64,000 bases of DNA, from NCBI GenBank assembly GCA_029959195.1, contig CP114121.1, forward strand, positions 1,364,001-1,428,000, in the 5' to 3' direction. A program made the translations under genes and the position numbers. Positions within the stretch are counted from its first letter, which is position 1. Each line of letters begins with the position of its first letter. This DNA comes from Dictyophora rubrovolvata. Its lineage: Eukaryota > Basidiomycota > Agaricomycetes > Phallales > Phallaceae. A model generated the notes under the pieces. It searched no databases. It worked only from the letters and a program-made list of their open reading frames with translations, and was not told where the DNA came from. Below, in pieces: positions 35,297 through 49,472 of this stretch.

Positions 35297-37301
35297 ATGC
35301 GTTTTGAATATGGCGCTCTTCGCTTCCCGGCCTTGTTTTTGCTGTATTTCACCACATGTCTAAGACCATCTCTTCAACAGCAGCAGTCAACCAGTAGTCA
35401 ATCATCTTCTCAGATCACTTTCTTCCCATCCAATGCTCAAGGTATTTTGGAGCACCACCCTGTTCAGAAACTACGCCTAGAATGTGGTGATAAGGTTTGG
35501 AATTTGAAACCTGTCGCTGAACCAAATCATTAATTTATTTATATTCGTAGCTCACAGGTCCAATTGAGACCACCCTTTGCGATTATGAATCGGTTGAATC
35601 CGTTAATCAAGAGTTACTTCATTCTCTTAGTGAACTTGTCACCGCACCGTTCTTTAAGTATTTCCGGACTGATTTATACCGCGAATGTCCGTTTTGGCAA
35701 GAAAATGGATTTTGTATGAATAGAGAATGTGGAATTACGACCGTTGACGAGGTACGTTACTACTTGTTTCGTTGACCCTCGACTTAACACGCACAATAGA
35801 GTGAAATCCCCCCCGCTTGGAGAGCAGCGGCGTTGAGTCAAGTCCAGGTACCTACAGAAGAACAGGTGAATTAACTCGACCGAGTACTTTGCTTCTGTCT
35901 TCTGAGTATTTTTCTCTCACCAGCGCAATTCACTTCCTGGGTGTTATTATAGAGACGCGGACTTCTGTTTTCATGACGATGAATCATGTCAGTTTTTCTA
36001 CTAGTCTTTATATCTATTCTCGTTGACGTATATTACAGCAGCCGGAGATTATATTGACCTTACACAGAATCCGGAACGATTCACTGGATATAGCGGTCCA
36101 CCGACACATCGTGTATGGACCTCTATCTATGAGGAGAATTGTTTTGGGATATCGGAAAGCAGTCTCAACAAACCTCTTTCCGAAAATAATTTATTTGGAA
36201 TAAATTCCGATGAAGAGTATATTTGCGAGGAAAAGCGTATTTATTATAGGATTATTTCTGGTTAGCATAACCTCACGGGCACTTTCCTCGTCATTTTGAT
36301 TCAGTTTCTAGGATTACATGCGTCAATCTCTATGCATATATGTCGAGATGACTTTGATCAACTTACGGGCACATGGGTAAGCATTTTGTTTGTGATTCCC
36401 TGCTCAGCCGTTCAACATGGAGGATTAGGGTCCGAATATGACTTGTTTTATTGAAAGAATAGCCACCCATCCCGAACGACTCAAACATATATATTTCAAC
36501 AATGTATTACTGTTACGTGCAGTTGCTCGATTGGTGCCTTACTTGAACGCATACGATTATTGTAGCACACCCGAAGGAGTCCATGAGCAAGATGGCGGCA
36601 ATGTTCGTACCAAGAAACTTTTGCAAAACGTTATGGACATTGCGAAAAAGGTTGGAAAATTTGATGAATCCGTGCTTTTCCAGGGGGAGAACGCGAACGT
36701 AAGTGCACCAACTGTTTGAGAAAAAATGATTTAATTTAACTTCCCCTTCATAGCTTTTGAAAGAGGAATTCAAAGTACACTTCAGGAATGTTTCGCGGAT
36801 AATGGATTGCGTGGGATGTGATAAATGTCGTCTCTGGGGTAAAGTCCAAATTTCTGGACTAGGAACAGCCCTGAAGGTGTTGTTTGAACTGGATGATAAA
36901 ACTTTGGAGTGAGTCGCTTTGATGTTTTGAGACACGATATTTGCTGATCGTCATCAGTCCTACACTGAATCCTGACCTACTACAGCGTTCAGAAGTAGTT
37001 GCCTTAATCAACACGCTACATCGACTGACGGAGTCGCTAAGATTTTTTGAGGAATTCCGACAGATGTGGGCTGATAAACCCATTGGTGAACAAGAGAAAA
37101 TACTGCGGTCTTTGGGAATATCTCAGCCCAAGACGTCGGAAAAGGTTGGCAATCCACCTCCAATTTCCGATCTTATTTGGAGGCTGATGATAATTACAGG
37201 AAGCGCCCCAATTATCTATCAAGCAAATACTCGACCTTTTCCAATCAGCTTTCAGCCTATCATCGGGAAGCAAAGCTGCAGGGCCACGAGATGACTTGTA
37301 G
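35297..37301 (+). CDS. ERO1: ERO1 endoplasmic reticulum thiol oxidase
   Basis: Ten exons (35297..35494, 35551..35751, 35800..35847, 35924..35987, 36039..36260, 36312..36376, 36429..36698, 36754..36908, 36958..37144, 37200..37301) give about 503 aa. Residues 6-22 form a signal peptide-like hydrophobic stretch. The shuttle region has [18 protein letters not shown]; the FAD-binding part has [17 protein letters not shown] and [13 protein letters not shown]; then [12 protein letters not shown]; the active site is [16 protein letters not shown] (Cys-x-x-Cys-x-x-Cys), followed by [11 protein letters not shown]. Ero1 oxidises protein disulfide isomerase and passes electrons to oxygen, driving disulfide formation in the ER lumen. 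The last intron (37145..37199) is optional: without it the frame stays open to 37294 with a different tail, but the spliced ending is more like the family. Confidence 0.93.
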
Positions 37302-37424
37302 TTGAAAAGAAAGGCTGAAAAATAGAGTCCATAGATTAATATCACCGCCCACACTCATTATATATTCAGTAGATATCATAACTTATTGTATGTAAAATCC
37401 GTTAATTTAGCCACATCTCAATTA

Positions 37425-37430
37425 CACGTG
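37425..37430. promoter_or_regulatory. CACGTG box upstream of ATP sulfurylase
   Basis: CACGTG followed by A, so the minus strand reads TCACGTG, the core recognised by yeast Cbf1-Met4-Met28 at MET genes including MET3. It lies 155 bp upstream of the start codon. Regulation by a Cbf1/Met4-like system here is inference from yeast; a single site may be chance. Confidence 0.4.
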
Positions 37431-37584
37431 ATTCAATTCTTGAGAAGCACGTCATTGGCGGCGGCTAAGTAATCGGCAGTTGATCATGATGTGAAAATAG
37501 ATTTTTTTGCCCAGTTTGTTGTCAATTTCTTATTTATAGGCTGTACGCAAGAGATCCCCAAAAAACATTTCTGACTACTAACCC

Positions 37585-40128
<2,544 letters not shown>

Positions 40129-40204
40129 ACTGAATATTTTGAATATACATATCATTTATGTAAAGTGTTAGATATTGATCAAATAACCAAAACGAGCGTG
40201 AACG

Positions 40205-41816
40205 CTATGAAATGTCCATGAGAAGAGGTACCACGACCATCCGATCATCTAGAGATGCATCTTCCGGTTTTGGTGCTCCCCTAAAGAGATCCCAACATGG
40301 CGTGCACACCAAACATGGTGACTCTCCTAACCTAATATCATTCAGAATCGACAACATAGCTGGAATTTTCCCACAAATCCTGCACAACGGGCGTAATGCA
40401 GGTGTACGTTGAAGAGTGATGGGATATTTAGAGGTAGGGTCACGGGAATTTTGCAACCTGGAAACAAAGGTCTGAATAATACAGTAAACCCGCTATCCGG
40501 ATAGTCGAACTCGCCTTATTTCGTCTACGACGAACCAGTGTTCACAATTGCCTCTGTGCATCATCCAATACGGTTCATTGATGCGTAACGTTAATGAACG
40601 CAAGGTAACATCCTGAATAGGCGGCCCTTTTACATATGGCTGTGTGCGTCGCGGTCGCTCATAAGGTGCGAGTAGTAATTCGGGTGTCATTTCGGTATTT
40701 GTTGTCGACGGTTTGAGTAATTCCATATGAGATAATAAACGGCTGTCAAAATATAAAGGATTCTTGATACACAGAAAGAAGAAAAAGATGGACCGCGACA
40801 TACTCTGCATAATCTGGTGTGCCATATGCATCACAGTAAACATTGTCATTGATGGCCATAACGACAGAATCGTGGTCCTCTTCCTCAGAAGCAGACTGAT
40901 AACCGACTACCTTGTATTTGGGCTCATTTCCACCCATCTCTTCTTGCAATCCCGCTTCTATAATTTCCTTAGGCATCTTCCCGTGACCTTTAAACATGCA
41001 TGATACACAGTCCCAAATGTTTTGTAAAGTGGAGGAAGACGTTAAGACGTGCTGAGAGCTACGATTGAGACCATAAGGATACCATCGGATCCTCGTATAG
41101 AGTGTGATAAAAATGAGCAATTCATTATGAGCCTCCCGGGGGTGAAGTTGGGTGTTGAGTTGCTTGACAATCATCAGCTGTCGTCTGTTTCAGAAGAAAG
41201 TGTCTTTTGAACTCACCAGAGCTGTAAGAGCGTTTTGATCTGAAACACGACCTTTCCTTACATATGGTTTCGCCGAAGGATGAAGTCTAGCATATATTAG
41301 CGATGGGTTAACATACATCCTCTCAAGAAAAGTGAACTGTAATCCTACTTCCACATTTTCAGCGGTATATTCTCGATTGCATGTTTCCATGGCTCCGCTT
41401 GTGGGAGAACGGGTCTAAGTTTATTTGTATCGGAATTCAAAGAGGCAACCATTGAAGAACGATAACGTTGGAGGTATGCAAAAGAACTTTGAGAGCCACA
41501 TATTTCGTTCAAATCACCTTTCAAATCGGATAAACTACCCGGAAAACATTTGTCCTGCGCATTAAGAATTTTACTAAAATGACTGTGCTCACCTGCACTC
41601 CTCTTGTATAGCGGTCTTATTTTCTTGCTGCTCCCATTCTTTCCAGGCAGGTATTTTCTCATAAGCAGTGCTTTGCAAAGGACTTTCAAGTTGACATGAA
41701 CCGCGCTCATTCAAACTTTCTGCTTCTTCTAAAAACTCAGCAATTGGAATGGAGTCAGAAGAAGGTCCGAAATGAAGCTCCTCATTCCAGGTGAATACTG
41801 GCGGTCGTGAGGTCAT
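40205..41816 (-). CDS. SNAPC3/SNAP50-like snRNA-gene transcription factor
   Basis: Supported exons: 41593..41816, 41450..41534 (likely), 41217..41414, 40804..41177, 40515..40742 and 40205..40457; about 453 aa if all are right. The C-terminal half has the SNAP50 signature: LRSLTLRINEPYWMMHRGNCEHWFVVDEIR, then YPITLQ, LCRICGK and CLVCTPCWDLF, giving the Cys/His pattern of the zinc-binding domain (C-x-H plus two C-x2-C). In animals this subunit of the snRNA-activating complex binds the proximal sequence element of snRNA promoters for RNA polymerases II and III; whether the fungal protein does so is inference. The upstream half (FLERMYVNPSLIYARLHPSAKPYV, EHDSVV-rich linker) is less familiar. The junction 41415..41449 would be a 35-nt intron and is the weakest part. 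The last intron uses a GC donor. Confidence 0.75.
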
Positions 41817-42076
41817 TTAGATTGTCCATGAAATGCGAAGAGCGAGTACTTTGAAGTATGTCACGTTACGTAAAGTCCTTATGGACTTATGAAATTTCTA
41901 ATCCATTCAAAGTGCTGTTTTCGTCGAAAATTCTGGTATAATGTACACATAATCTATTAGGAGTCGATACATAATAATGTAAGTGAGGGTACAAATACAG
42001 CATGGATTCAAGTATGTCCCAAATAAGATAAGAAGCCGCTCGCTCGATAGGAAGGACCATTTTTTTGAACAGAGAA

Positions 42077-44178
42077 TTACAGTCGTAGGCCCATCTCCGC
42101 TATTGTTGGGTTTGGATCTCCTAATTGGAAGAAACCGAACGCTACCAATGCCATATAATTCTGTACTTGGACATTGATTCGACCTGAATTTGAAGGTTTG
42201 TCATCATCGCCATCACGGCGAACACGTCCGTGTAATTCAGTGGGAGAATATGAACGGATGTCTAGACTTCTGCGGTAATACGTCGACGATGGAAAAGAGC
42301 CAGCCAAAACACCATTATTGAAGTTCGTGGTTGCGTCGACGTCTGCTACCAGAATAGAGCCATTGTTAGAACGTAGAGCAAACGATCCTTCGAAGTTCTC
42401 ATCGAGAAGGACAAGGGCGCGATTATACGTTGTGTTAACATTTAAATCCAGATCCGAGAACGGCACGTCATCCGCGTGGTTCAATATGATAGTCCTACTC
42501 ATCTTATCAGTGAAGATAAAGGATTTCTTTCACAAACAATTCATACACTGCTGTGTCTTCCCCAACAACATCAGCTTGGAACGACGGCGGATCTGAGGAG
42601 ATAAGACTTGAAGTATTTGAAGTTGAGGGCCCTGTTAACGTGATCCGGGCCGATATGAATCTAAATAGTAAAGGTAAATCGAACAGAAAACCACGCTACA
42701 TGACAGAGAGATCGCACCCTTCCGTAGACTGAATTGATAGATTAGTTGGGATATTTTCTGCTGCCCCACCAGCTAGGATAATGTCTGCGTCGATGACCCT
42801 TTTTTATTTCTTTCAGAAACGAGGCACTATGAAGGATAGGAGAACCACTGACCCCGAACTCATCTGTAATAAAAGACTTTCAGAGCTGGAATAGTTGCCA
42901 GTAATGGACGCCCGTGTTGTATTTATATTTATGACGTTAGCCGAGAGTACCTAGAATGTATAACGTTATACTAAGCTTATCTTGATGTTGTGATTTGAGG
43001 ACAAAAAAACGTACTCCATGAACGGAAGATGAATCTCCGGTAATGTTCACTTTGTTAATCGCAATATACTCTTGAAGATTTTGGAGTGAGTGTGAAAACT
43101 CGGGTAAATTGATTGACAATTGAGAGAGCGTGTATGTCTTATCGTCTATTTGCGGCATATAAATGGTGACTTGGTATTGAAGGCTCATATTCCAGGAGTT
43201 TAAAGAAGAAGACTGTTAAGACATTAGAGCAGGATACGAAAGAAAAGAAAAGACTATAACTAACATAAAAACCGACTCCCCATTCCGTCTGACCTGATTG
43301 CAGTAGGCATATCGCAGTGGAATTTTGAGCGCCATAATCTTTTAAGCCGTATGTAACGGTGACGCTTATAAGGAACTTGGTCTGAGTCTCGTCAGGGTTT
43401 AAGATGATGGATAGTTGGCCAGACGTTAAGCCAGGAATTTTGCCTAATGAATGAAGCCACAGGCTGCTTGCATTACTCGGGATCCAAAATGTTAATCTAA
43501 AAAAGGTAAAGAAAAATCGACACCTTGGATGTGAGAAAGAAGATGATATATACCTCGAGGTTTGTGTGCTATCAGGGTAGCCATAAGCGTAGGTATCGTC
43601 CCACGAATTGCAAGTCTTTACTGTCCCGTCTGCGAGTGGAATATTCGGAGGAGCAGTAAGAGCCGACTTGAGGTTGGTGGAGGAATCATTGCTTTCGCCA
43701 TCCATACGGTCATATGACATGGAGGGGGCAGAGGAGTCTTTGTGCTAAAGTAACGATAAGATTTTAGATAAGGTATGGTGAGATGTACAAGTGTTGAGAA
43801 TCAACTGACATGTGTCACAAAATACGGCACGGCTACTGCGATGGATACAACAGCGTAAACGGCGAGAACATATAGCAGGCCTTTCCAACACCAACCCTGC
43901 TCCAGACGTAACCGTCGCTGGGATTGGTGATAAATTAAATAGTGAAGTATGACAAGATTAATATTAAATACCTTTGGTTTGACGGGAACATCTGCGTCTG
44001 CTTCTGAGACACTTGGAGGTCGGTCGTTGTACATGGGTTGGAGGGAATGCCGGGAATGTCGACTTCGATAACTGGGTGGACTGACATCACTGCTTGAGAC
44101 TGATTCAACGGTGGACACGATTGAAGGGGCCCTCGTGACCAGAGGGGGTTTCTGCGTTTCCGAGTCGAGGATAATCAT
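42077..44178 (-). CDS. orphan single-pass membrane protein with PPxY motif
   Basis: Exons 43972..44178, 43810..43917, 43554..43744, 43277..43496, 43015..43212, 42860..42950, 42718..42784, 42567..42660 and 42077..42502 give about 533 aa. The N-terminal ~75 residues are polar, Ser-rich and contain DVSPPSYRS, a PPxY motif of the type bound by WW domains of Rsp5/Nedd4 ubiquitin ligases. One membrane span follows (GLLYVLAVYAVVSIAVAVPYFV), then about 420 residues rich in Thr, Ser, Asn and hydrophobic beta-like stretches with several N-glycosylation sites. No signal peptide is present, so a type II orientation with the large part outside the cytosol is likely. I do not recognise the family; similar orphan proteins are common in mushrooms. 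Splice sites at 42785..42859 and 42503..42566 are chosen by frame and are less certain. Confidence 0.65.
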
Positions 44179-44485
44179 CGTTGGACGCAGGAGGTCATGT
44201 AAGGACGAAGGAAGGTGGGACAGGAATGATCTAAGCTTCACGGGAAATGCCGACCGGCAGGGCCTCCAATGGCGGTGGGCAGCTATAATCACTCTGTATT
44301 TTTGGAATTGGAATATCAGGCAATGATTATAATTACAATAGTGGAATAAACTTCATAGCGACCGACTTCGGACTACTAATACAGACATTTGTGTTCGCTT
44401 CCCCGTCGCTGATGGTGGCGCAATCTTTTACGCGCTCGCGAAGGACAGCGGATCGTGTTCCTTGACCTTTTTGAAAAGTACATAT
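44179..44485. promoter_or_regulatory. 307-bp divergent promoter region
   Basis: Region between the start codons of the orphan membrane protein (minus) and the BolA-like gene (plus). An upstream extension of the minus-strand frame to an ATG at 44292 is possible but would add a basic segment before the likely start. No specific factor site is evident. Confidence 0.4.
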
Positions 44486-45068
44486 ATGAGACTGGCACGT
44501 CTGAGTCTCACCTCTCTTTTCACGCGTGGAATCATGTCTACCGCTAAGGAGTCAGGTCCAATTGAAACAGTCATGAGGGAAAAGGTATTCAGAATATTCA
44601 CCGTTGTTTTGAGCGTTCAGAATTACCAACTACTGAATTCTCTCGATAGTTGACGGCCCTTCTGAAGCCTGTCAGCATGGATATCAGAAACGACTCATGG
44701 CAACACCGTCATCACCCTGCGATGCGGCAATGTCAAGGTGGCGGGGAAACCCGTGAGTTGAGGACTACTACTACTACTATGTGGTACATCTGAAACTGAA
44801 GCATAAAAACTCCTCGTTCAACTGCAGACTTTTCCGCTGATATCGTTTCGGAGGCTTTCAAGGGCAAAGTAATGGGCTCCATATAATATTCTGTTCACTG
44901 CTTGACATCGATCGCTGATTCTTTTTCTACTGCTAGACAACCATGCAGCGGCATCGAATGATCTATGCCGCCTTATCGGAGGAAATGGCTAGCAAAGGTC
45001 TCCACGCTCTCTCGTTGAAGACAAAGACACCGGAGGAAATCACCGCAGCCGAAACATCGAAGAAATAA
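44486..45068 (+). CDS. BolA-like protein, probably mitochondrial
   Basis: Exons 44486..44584, 44650..44752, 44828..44868 and 44937..45068 give about 124 aa. The BolA fold is plain: IETVMREKLTALLKPVSM, DIRNDSWQHRHHPAMR, GETHFSADIVSEAFKGK and TTMQRHRMIYAALSEEM with the conserved His-Arg that takes part in cluster binding, then GLHALSLKTKT. BolA proteins pair with monothiol glutaredoxins and help handle iron-sulfur clusters. The first 16 residues (MRLARLSLTSLFTRGI) are basic and hydroxylated without acidic residues, a good mitochondrial presequence, so this resembles Bol1 more than cytosolic Bol2. A second in-frame ATG at 44534 (MSTAKES) would make a form lacking the presequence. The protein is complete. 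Confidence 0.9.
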
Positions 45069-45274
45069 CCTAGAACTCAAACCACTGCTCAAATTTGTCA
45101 TTCTTTTTCATGTAACCCTGTTTATTTGTATGACCCGTATGGTGTATTGTGTGCATGATGATCTTGTTCATGTCCGAGTCTGCCAGTGCGCAGTGTGACC
45201 AACAAAGCCGCGGCAGTATACTCGCGACTTCAAGTTTACATAAATATTCTTGTGAACATGATGGTCCAATCACA

Positions 45275-47366
45275 ATGTCTGCTAAACTCATTAAAGGTAT
45301 CTAACAAACAGCTTTGATATAAATATTCTCCAGAGTTCACTTAGACTTTAACTCAAAGTTACGTGTCCTGCTTGCGGCGCATCAGTCTTGGAACAGGACA
45401 TCAACCGCCACTTGGATCGAGATTGCCTAACAAACTCACCCCCGCCTTCCTCTTCGTCGAAGGAACAAGTAACATCCTCCCAGTCAGATCTAATCTCTAC
45501 CAAAAGTACACCATCTCTTGCTCCATTTTTTACGCGAATCAATGATAACAATAAACGGACAATTGCCGAACCACTGGCAGGCTCGACCAGCTCAAGATTC
45601 ACTCGTGCTGAAAAACGCCAGAAAACACTAAAAGATGTCGCAACTGCGCCACTCGCAGAACGTTTTCGTCCTCAGAGTTTCCCAGAATTCGTTGGTCAAG
45701 GGCACATCATGGGCCCTGATGCACTTTTGATGCGTCTTCTGCAAAGTGAGAGTGGATGTGCCGGTAGTATCATTCTCTGGGGACCCAGCGGGTGTGGTAA
45801 AACCACCCTAGCACGGCTATTGGCCACACATACAGATGCTGTATTTAAAGAATTGTCTGCTACGAGCTCAGGGACGAATGATGTGCGGTCAGTGTTTGAA
45901 GAGGGAAAGAAGCTACTTTCTCTTACAGGCAGGTAAATAGTGATCAATTTACAGGCTCTACCCTAACATTCAACCAAACCTCAGGAGAACCATTCTATTT
46001 CTTGATGAAATACACCGGTTTAATAGAGCACAGCAGGTAGTTACACACTAACCCCCCCCCCATCGTCATATGTACCCTCTTAAAGTTATATCCCGATTGA
46101 TATAGGATATTTTCCTACCGTATGTTGAACAGGGACACATTCAGGTGCGTATGCTACTTGCATGTTGTTCGACGTAACCCCAAGTATTTTTGACCAGCTC
46201 GTAGGCGCAACGACCGAAAATCCTTCATTTAAATTAAATTCCGCCCTTTTAAGTCGATGTCGGTACGGACCCTAACCTATGCCTTTGTGCAGAATTTGAT
46301 TCAATAATGATATTTCTATCAGCGTGTTCGCACTCGAAAAACTGACAGACGAAAATATTACCGATATCATTGATCGGGCCTTGGTGAAAATCTCCCCCAA
46401 ACAAGCAAATCCTACCCCTTCTTCCTCCCCGCAACTTCCTTTATCATCCCAAAACGGCCCGCCATCCACCGAAACCGTATTGTCAGACAAGGTCAAAAAG
46501 TGTATTGTATCCATCAGCGACGGTGATGCGCGTACGGCGCTATCGTTGTTAGAACTGGTTCTTGCAGCTCCGCCGATCACGTCCGAAAAGTCGTTAATTA
46601 GCATTTTAAGAAAAAGTGTGTCGACAAGGTACGACCGTACCGGAGATTCCCATTACGATATGATTTCAGCTTTACACAAATCCGTTCGAGGAAGTGATGG
46701 GAGCGCCGCTTTGTATTGGTTAGCCCGTATGCTCACTGCTGGAGAGGATCCTTTATATATTGCTAGACGACTTATAGTGATGGCTAGTGAAGACGTTGGT
46801 CTGGCAAATAATCACGCATTACCATTAGTGAGTCGACGTACAATTATTATCGATATATTACTAACGCGACAACTTAGGCGACGGCCACTCTCATCGCTTG
46901 TCAAAATATCGGAATGCCAGAGTGTCGAATTAACCTCGCTCACTGCGTGGCGTACTTGGCTGAATCACCCAAATCAACTCGATCGTATGAGGCCTACAAT
47001 CGAGCCGAAGAAGCAGCGAAAAAAGATACCACAGAGCCCGTTCCTATCCATTTACGAAATGCTCCGACGAAATTGATGAAAGACCTAAATTATGGACGAG
47101 ATTATTTATACAATCCTGATTATGCGTGAGCACTAATTGTTAGATTTGATTCTCTTGAGTTTCTGACCTGGATGACCAACGACAGCCATCCCGTGCATCA
47201 AGAATACCTCCCTCCGAACTTGTTCGGATCCGAGTTTCTAAGAAGGGAAGGCGACACAAAAGATAAAATATGGGATGAGAAACTCGTAAGGCGTTGGGAA
47301 CGAGATTGCAACGATGATAGACCTTGGGGGGGTCGAGAGCGGATCGATCATCCGGGAGCAGAATAG
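45275..47366 (+). CDS. MGS1: WRNIP1/Mgs1-type AAA ATPase
   Basis: Eight exons (45275..45296, 45359..45932, 45985..46036, 46106..46144, 46198..46262, 46323..46827, 46878..47125, 47186..47366) give about 561 aa. Near the N-terminus is a UBZ4 ubiquitin-binding zinc finger, VTCPACGASVLEQDINRHLDRDC. The ATPase follows: PLAERFRPQSFPEFVGQ, Walker A LWGPSGCGKTTLARLLA, Walker B TILFLDEIHRFNRAQQD, sensor LVGATTENPSFKLNSALLSRC. The C-terminal helical part carries SDGDARTALSLLEL, RRLIVMASEDVGLAN and PVHQEYLPP near the end. WRNIP1/Mgs1 and bacterial RarA act at stalled replication forks; the zinc finger recruits the protein to ubiquitinated PCNA or foci. An insert of about 20 Pro/Ser residues separates the sensor region from the C-terminal part. 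All parts are present and it appears functional. Confidence 0.93.
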
Positions 47367-47554
47367 TATTAATGTATGATAGCTGGCATAATAATTGATC
47401 ATGACCTCGTATTTATAAGATTAACTATCAACACCAGGCCGAACAGTCAAGTAAATGCTACACCCTTCATTCAGAATAGAAAGAAAAGAGAATCCGACAG
47501 TTTCCACCAGGGTATACATATCCGGGGCATGACAAAGTCGTACGTGAAACAAAG

Positions 47555-48899
47555 TCAGCAATTGGCGAGATTTTGGTATATACCCATATGTCTCTCACGG
47601 GGATCGATGTTTTGAGCCCAGCCATTCAAAAGTTGGAACAAACTGATTGGGTTGATATGAGATCAATTTAAGGCTGACAATAAGGGATAATCATCAAAGA
47701 CTCACTAATCCAGATTATTCTGACATCTGCAACACGAGGTACGTGCAGCAGCAGTAGCGTCCGCCTAAATGAATTTGAGTTACTGCATAATTGAATTTGA
47801 CACTTTGATAACTTACGATTGTCATCTTTAACTTCCACCCGTTATATTGACCTATCGTTGACAAGACATTCCCCTTGTTGTCTTTCAGAGTCTGGGCAAA
47901 AAATGAAGCGCCTTCTTTGATGTTAAAGTTCTGGACATAAGTTAGTAACTGAGTACTGAGTACTGAGGTGCCTGTCAGAAAAGGGACATCTTTACAGGAT
48001 CTTGACAATTTCCACCGGGTGCATTGACACATTTGTCTTTAGAAATCTGCATCAAGCCCTGCTCACCACCTTCGCCGACTGCGCCGGGATTGCAAGTAGA
48101 TTCTTGCATTGCGATCGAAGCTAGTAAGATGGGAGGGACTAGTAAATATCAATAGTTATTATGAAAACAAAGCAATATGTCAATTAGCTAACGTACTTCC
48201 GAACTCGTCCGCATATTTGTTGAACAAAGAGATATATGGTGCGCAATGTTTGAAAGGCGTACTGAGGTGTTTAATTGCTTCATTCAACTCGACGACAACG
48301 ACTGAGTATTGTTTAATTTAGCAAATTATAAATTAGTCTGATCAATGCGCGCGCACGTTGACCAACGGTAACTCGGGGGGGCTGCCACCCTTTGCCGTCT
48401 ATGCCACAATTCAAAAAACGTTGATTTCCATTAGGTCCAGAGCTGACTGTGATCTCTCCTGTGTACCAGATACTGAGATTTGAGCAGGTAGATTAAGGAA
48501 CAACGTACTTGTTGCGCCACTAGAGCCGCATATAGGACTGGTAACTCGAAGAAGGCCCGAAACTGGGGAGCTATTTGGATTAGTTTTAGGGACTTGAGAG
48601 GCAGGTTTCGAGGATGTGGCAGTGTGGTGCACGATAGCGGAAGGGGCTTTTACTGGAGCTGCCACTACGGGAGCCAGTTTTGCCTTCGGTGGTGTCTCCG
48701 ACGGACGTGTGGTGGACAGGAGAGACGCTTTTTCCCGGGGTTTGCAGCGTTTCTTCAGGGCAACGTGGCTGACATTGCTTGCAACACGATGTGCCAACAA
48801 AGCGTGCTTGGAGGAATCGCTGTTATGCTGATTGGAGAAAAGAGAGGCATGTGCAACGAGTGACACGGCCAGGAGGGCCAGGAAAACGCGGTATAGCAT
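47555..48899 (-). CDS. secreted lysozyme-like (GH23-like) protein
   Basis: Seven exons (48509..48899, 48363..48446, 48197..48301, 47996..48120, 47817..47930, 47706..47764, 47555..47642) give about 321 aa. The chosen start gives MLYRVFLALLAVSLVAHA, a signal peptide; an upstream ATG at 48962 would bury it. Next is a ~100-residue Ser/Pro/Lys/Ala-rich linker, then a Gly-Trp segment (GPNGNQRFLNCG, GKGWQPPRVTV) and a lysozyme-type domain: SIAMQESTCNPGAVGEGGEQ with the catalytic-type Glu, GLMQISKDKC, FNIKEGASFFAQTLKDN, STIGQYNGW, and RTSCCRCQNNLDY, LFQLLNGWAQNIDP at the end. This matches goose-type/transglycosylase-like secreted proteins common in Agaricomycetes. It probably cleaves peptidoglycan outside the cell, in bacterial feeding or defence; that role is inference. 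Many Cys residues suggest disulfides. Confidence 0.85.
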
Positions 48900-49472
48900 A
48901 GGGAGACAAGGAGAGAATGAAAGGCAGACACAAGGAGCAATGGGGCGTCGTCGGGACAACAAATTTACACCTGTGCGGGGGCGGAAGCTATAGCTGCTAT
49001 ACTGTAGGTCAAAATGTCATGTGTACACATATTAATCTTTGCAGGGTCATTTCTGCGATAGCGCCGACTCTGAGAAAAAACAATTGATTTGATAAATTTC
49101 TTAATTACTATTATCAACCTAAAAGCGACTTTTGAGAGAAAACAAAGGTAATGCGTCCAAGGCCATCTTGAAGGAAAAACACTGCGGGAATGGATAGTCC
49201 CAGGATAGAAGCTCGTGCTCATCGTGACAGTTTATGTAACATGTCACACACAACATATGCCGGTGTTACGTGCATACATATTGGCTTTACAAGAAGCTTT
49301 TTTCTACTTTGAGGATAGATGGTCTGATGTTCAAATTTGTATATCATCGATGTTTGCTTATGATTAGCGGAAGAGTTGGCCTTTGTCTACTAGCTGCGTG
49401 ACCAATATTACATAATCTTACGGCTACTGGTACTAGAAGCACTCAGCCTGCTCGTGTGTCCTTGAAAATATT
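48900..49472. other. divergent intergenic region
   Basis: About 570 bases between the lysozyme-like gene (minus) and PP5 (plus). A minus-strand frame near 48965-49222 has no domain or splice partner. I see nothing else to annotate; the promoters of both genes should lie here. Confidence 0.4.
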
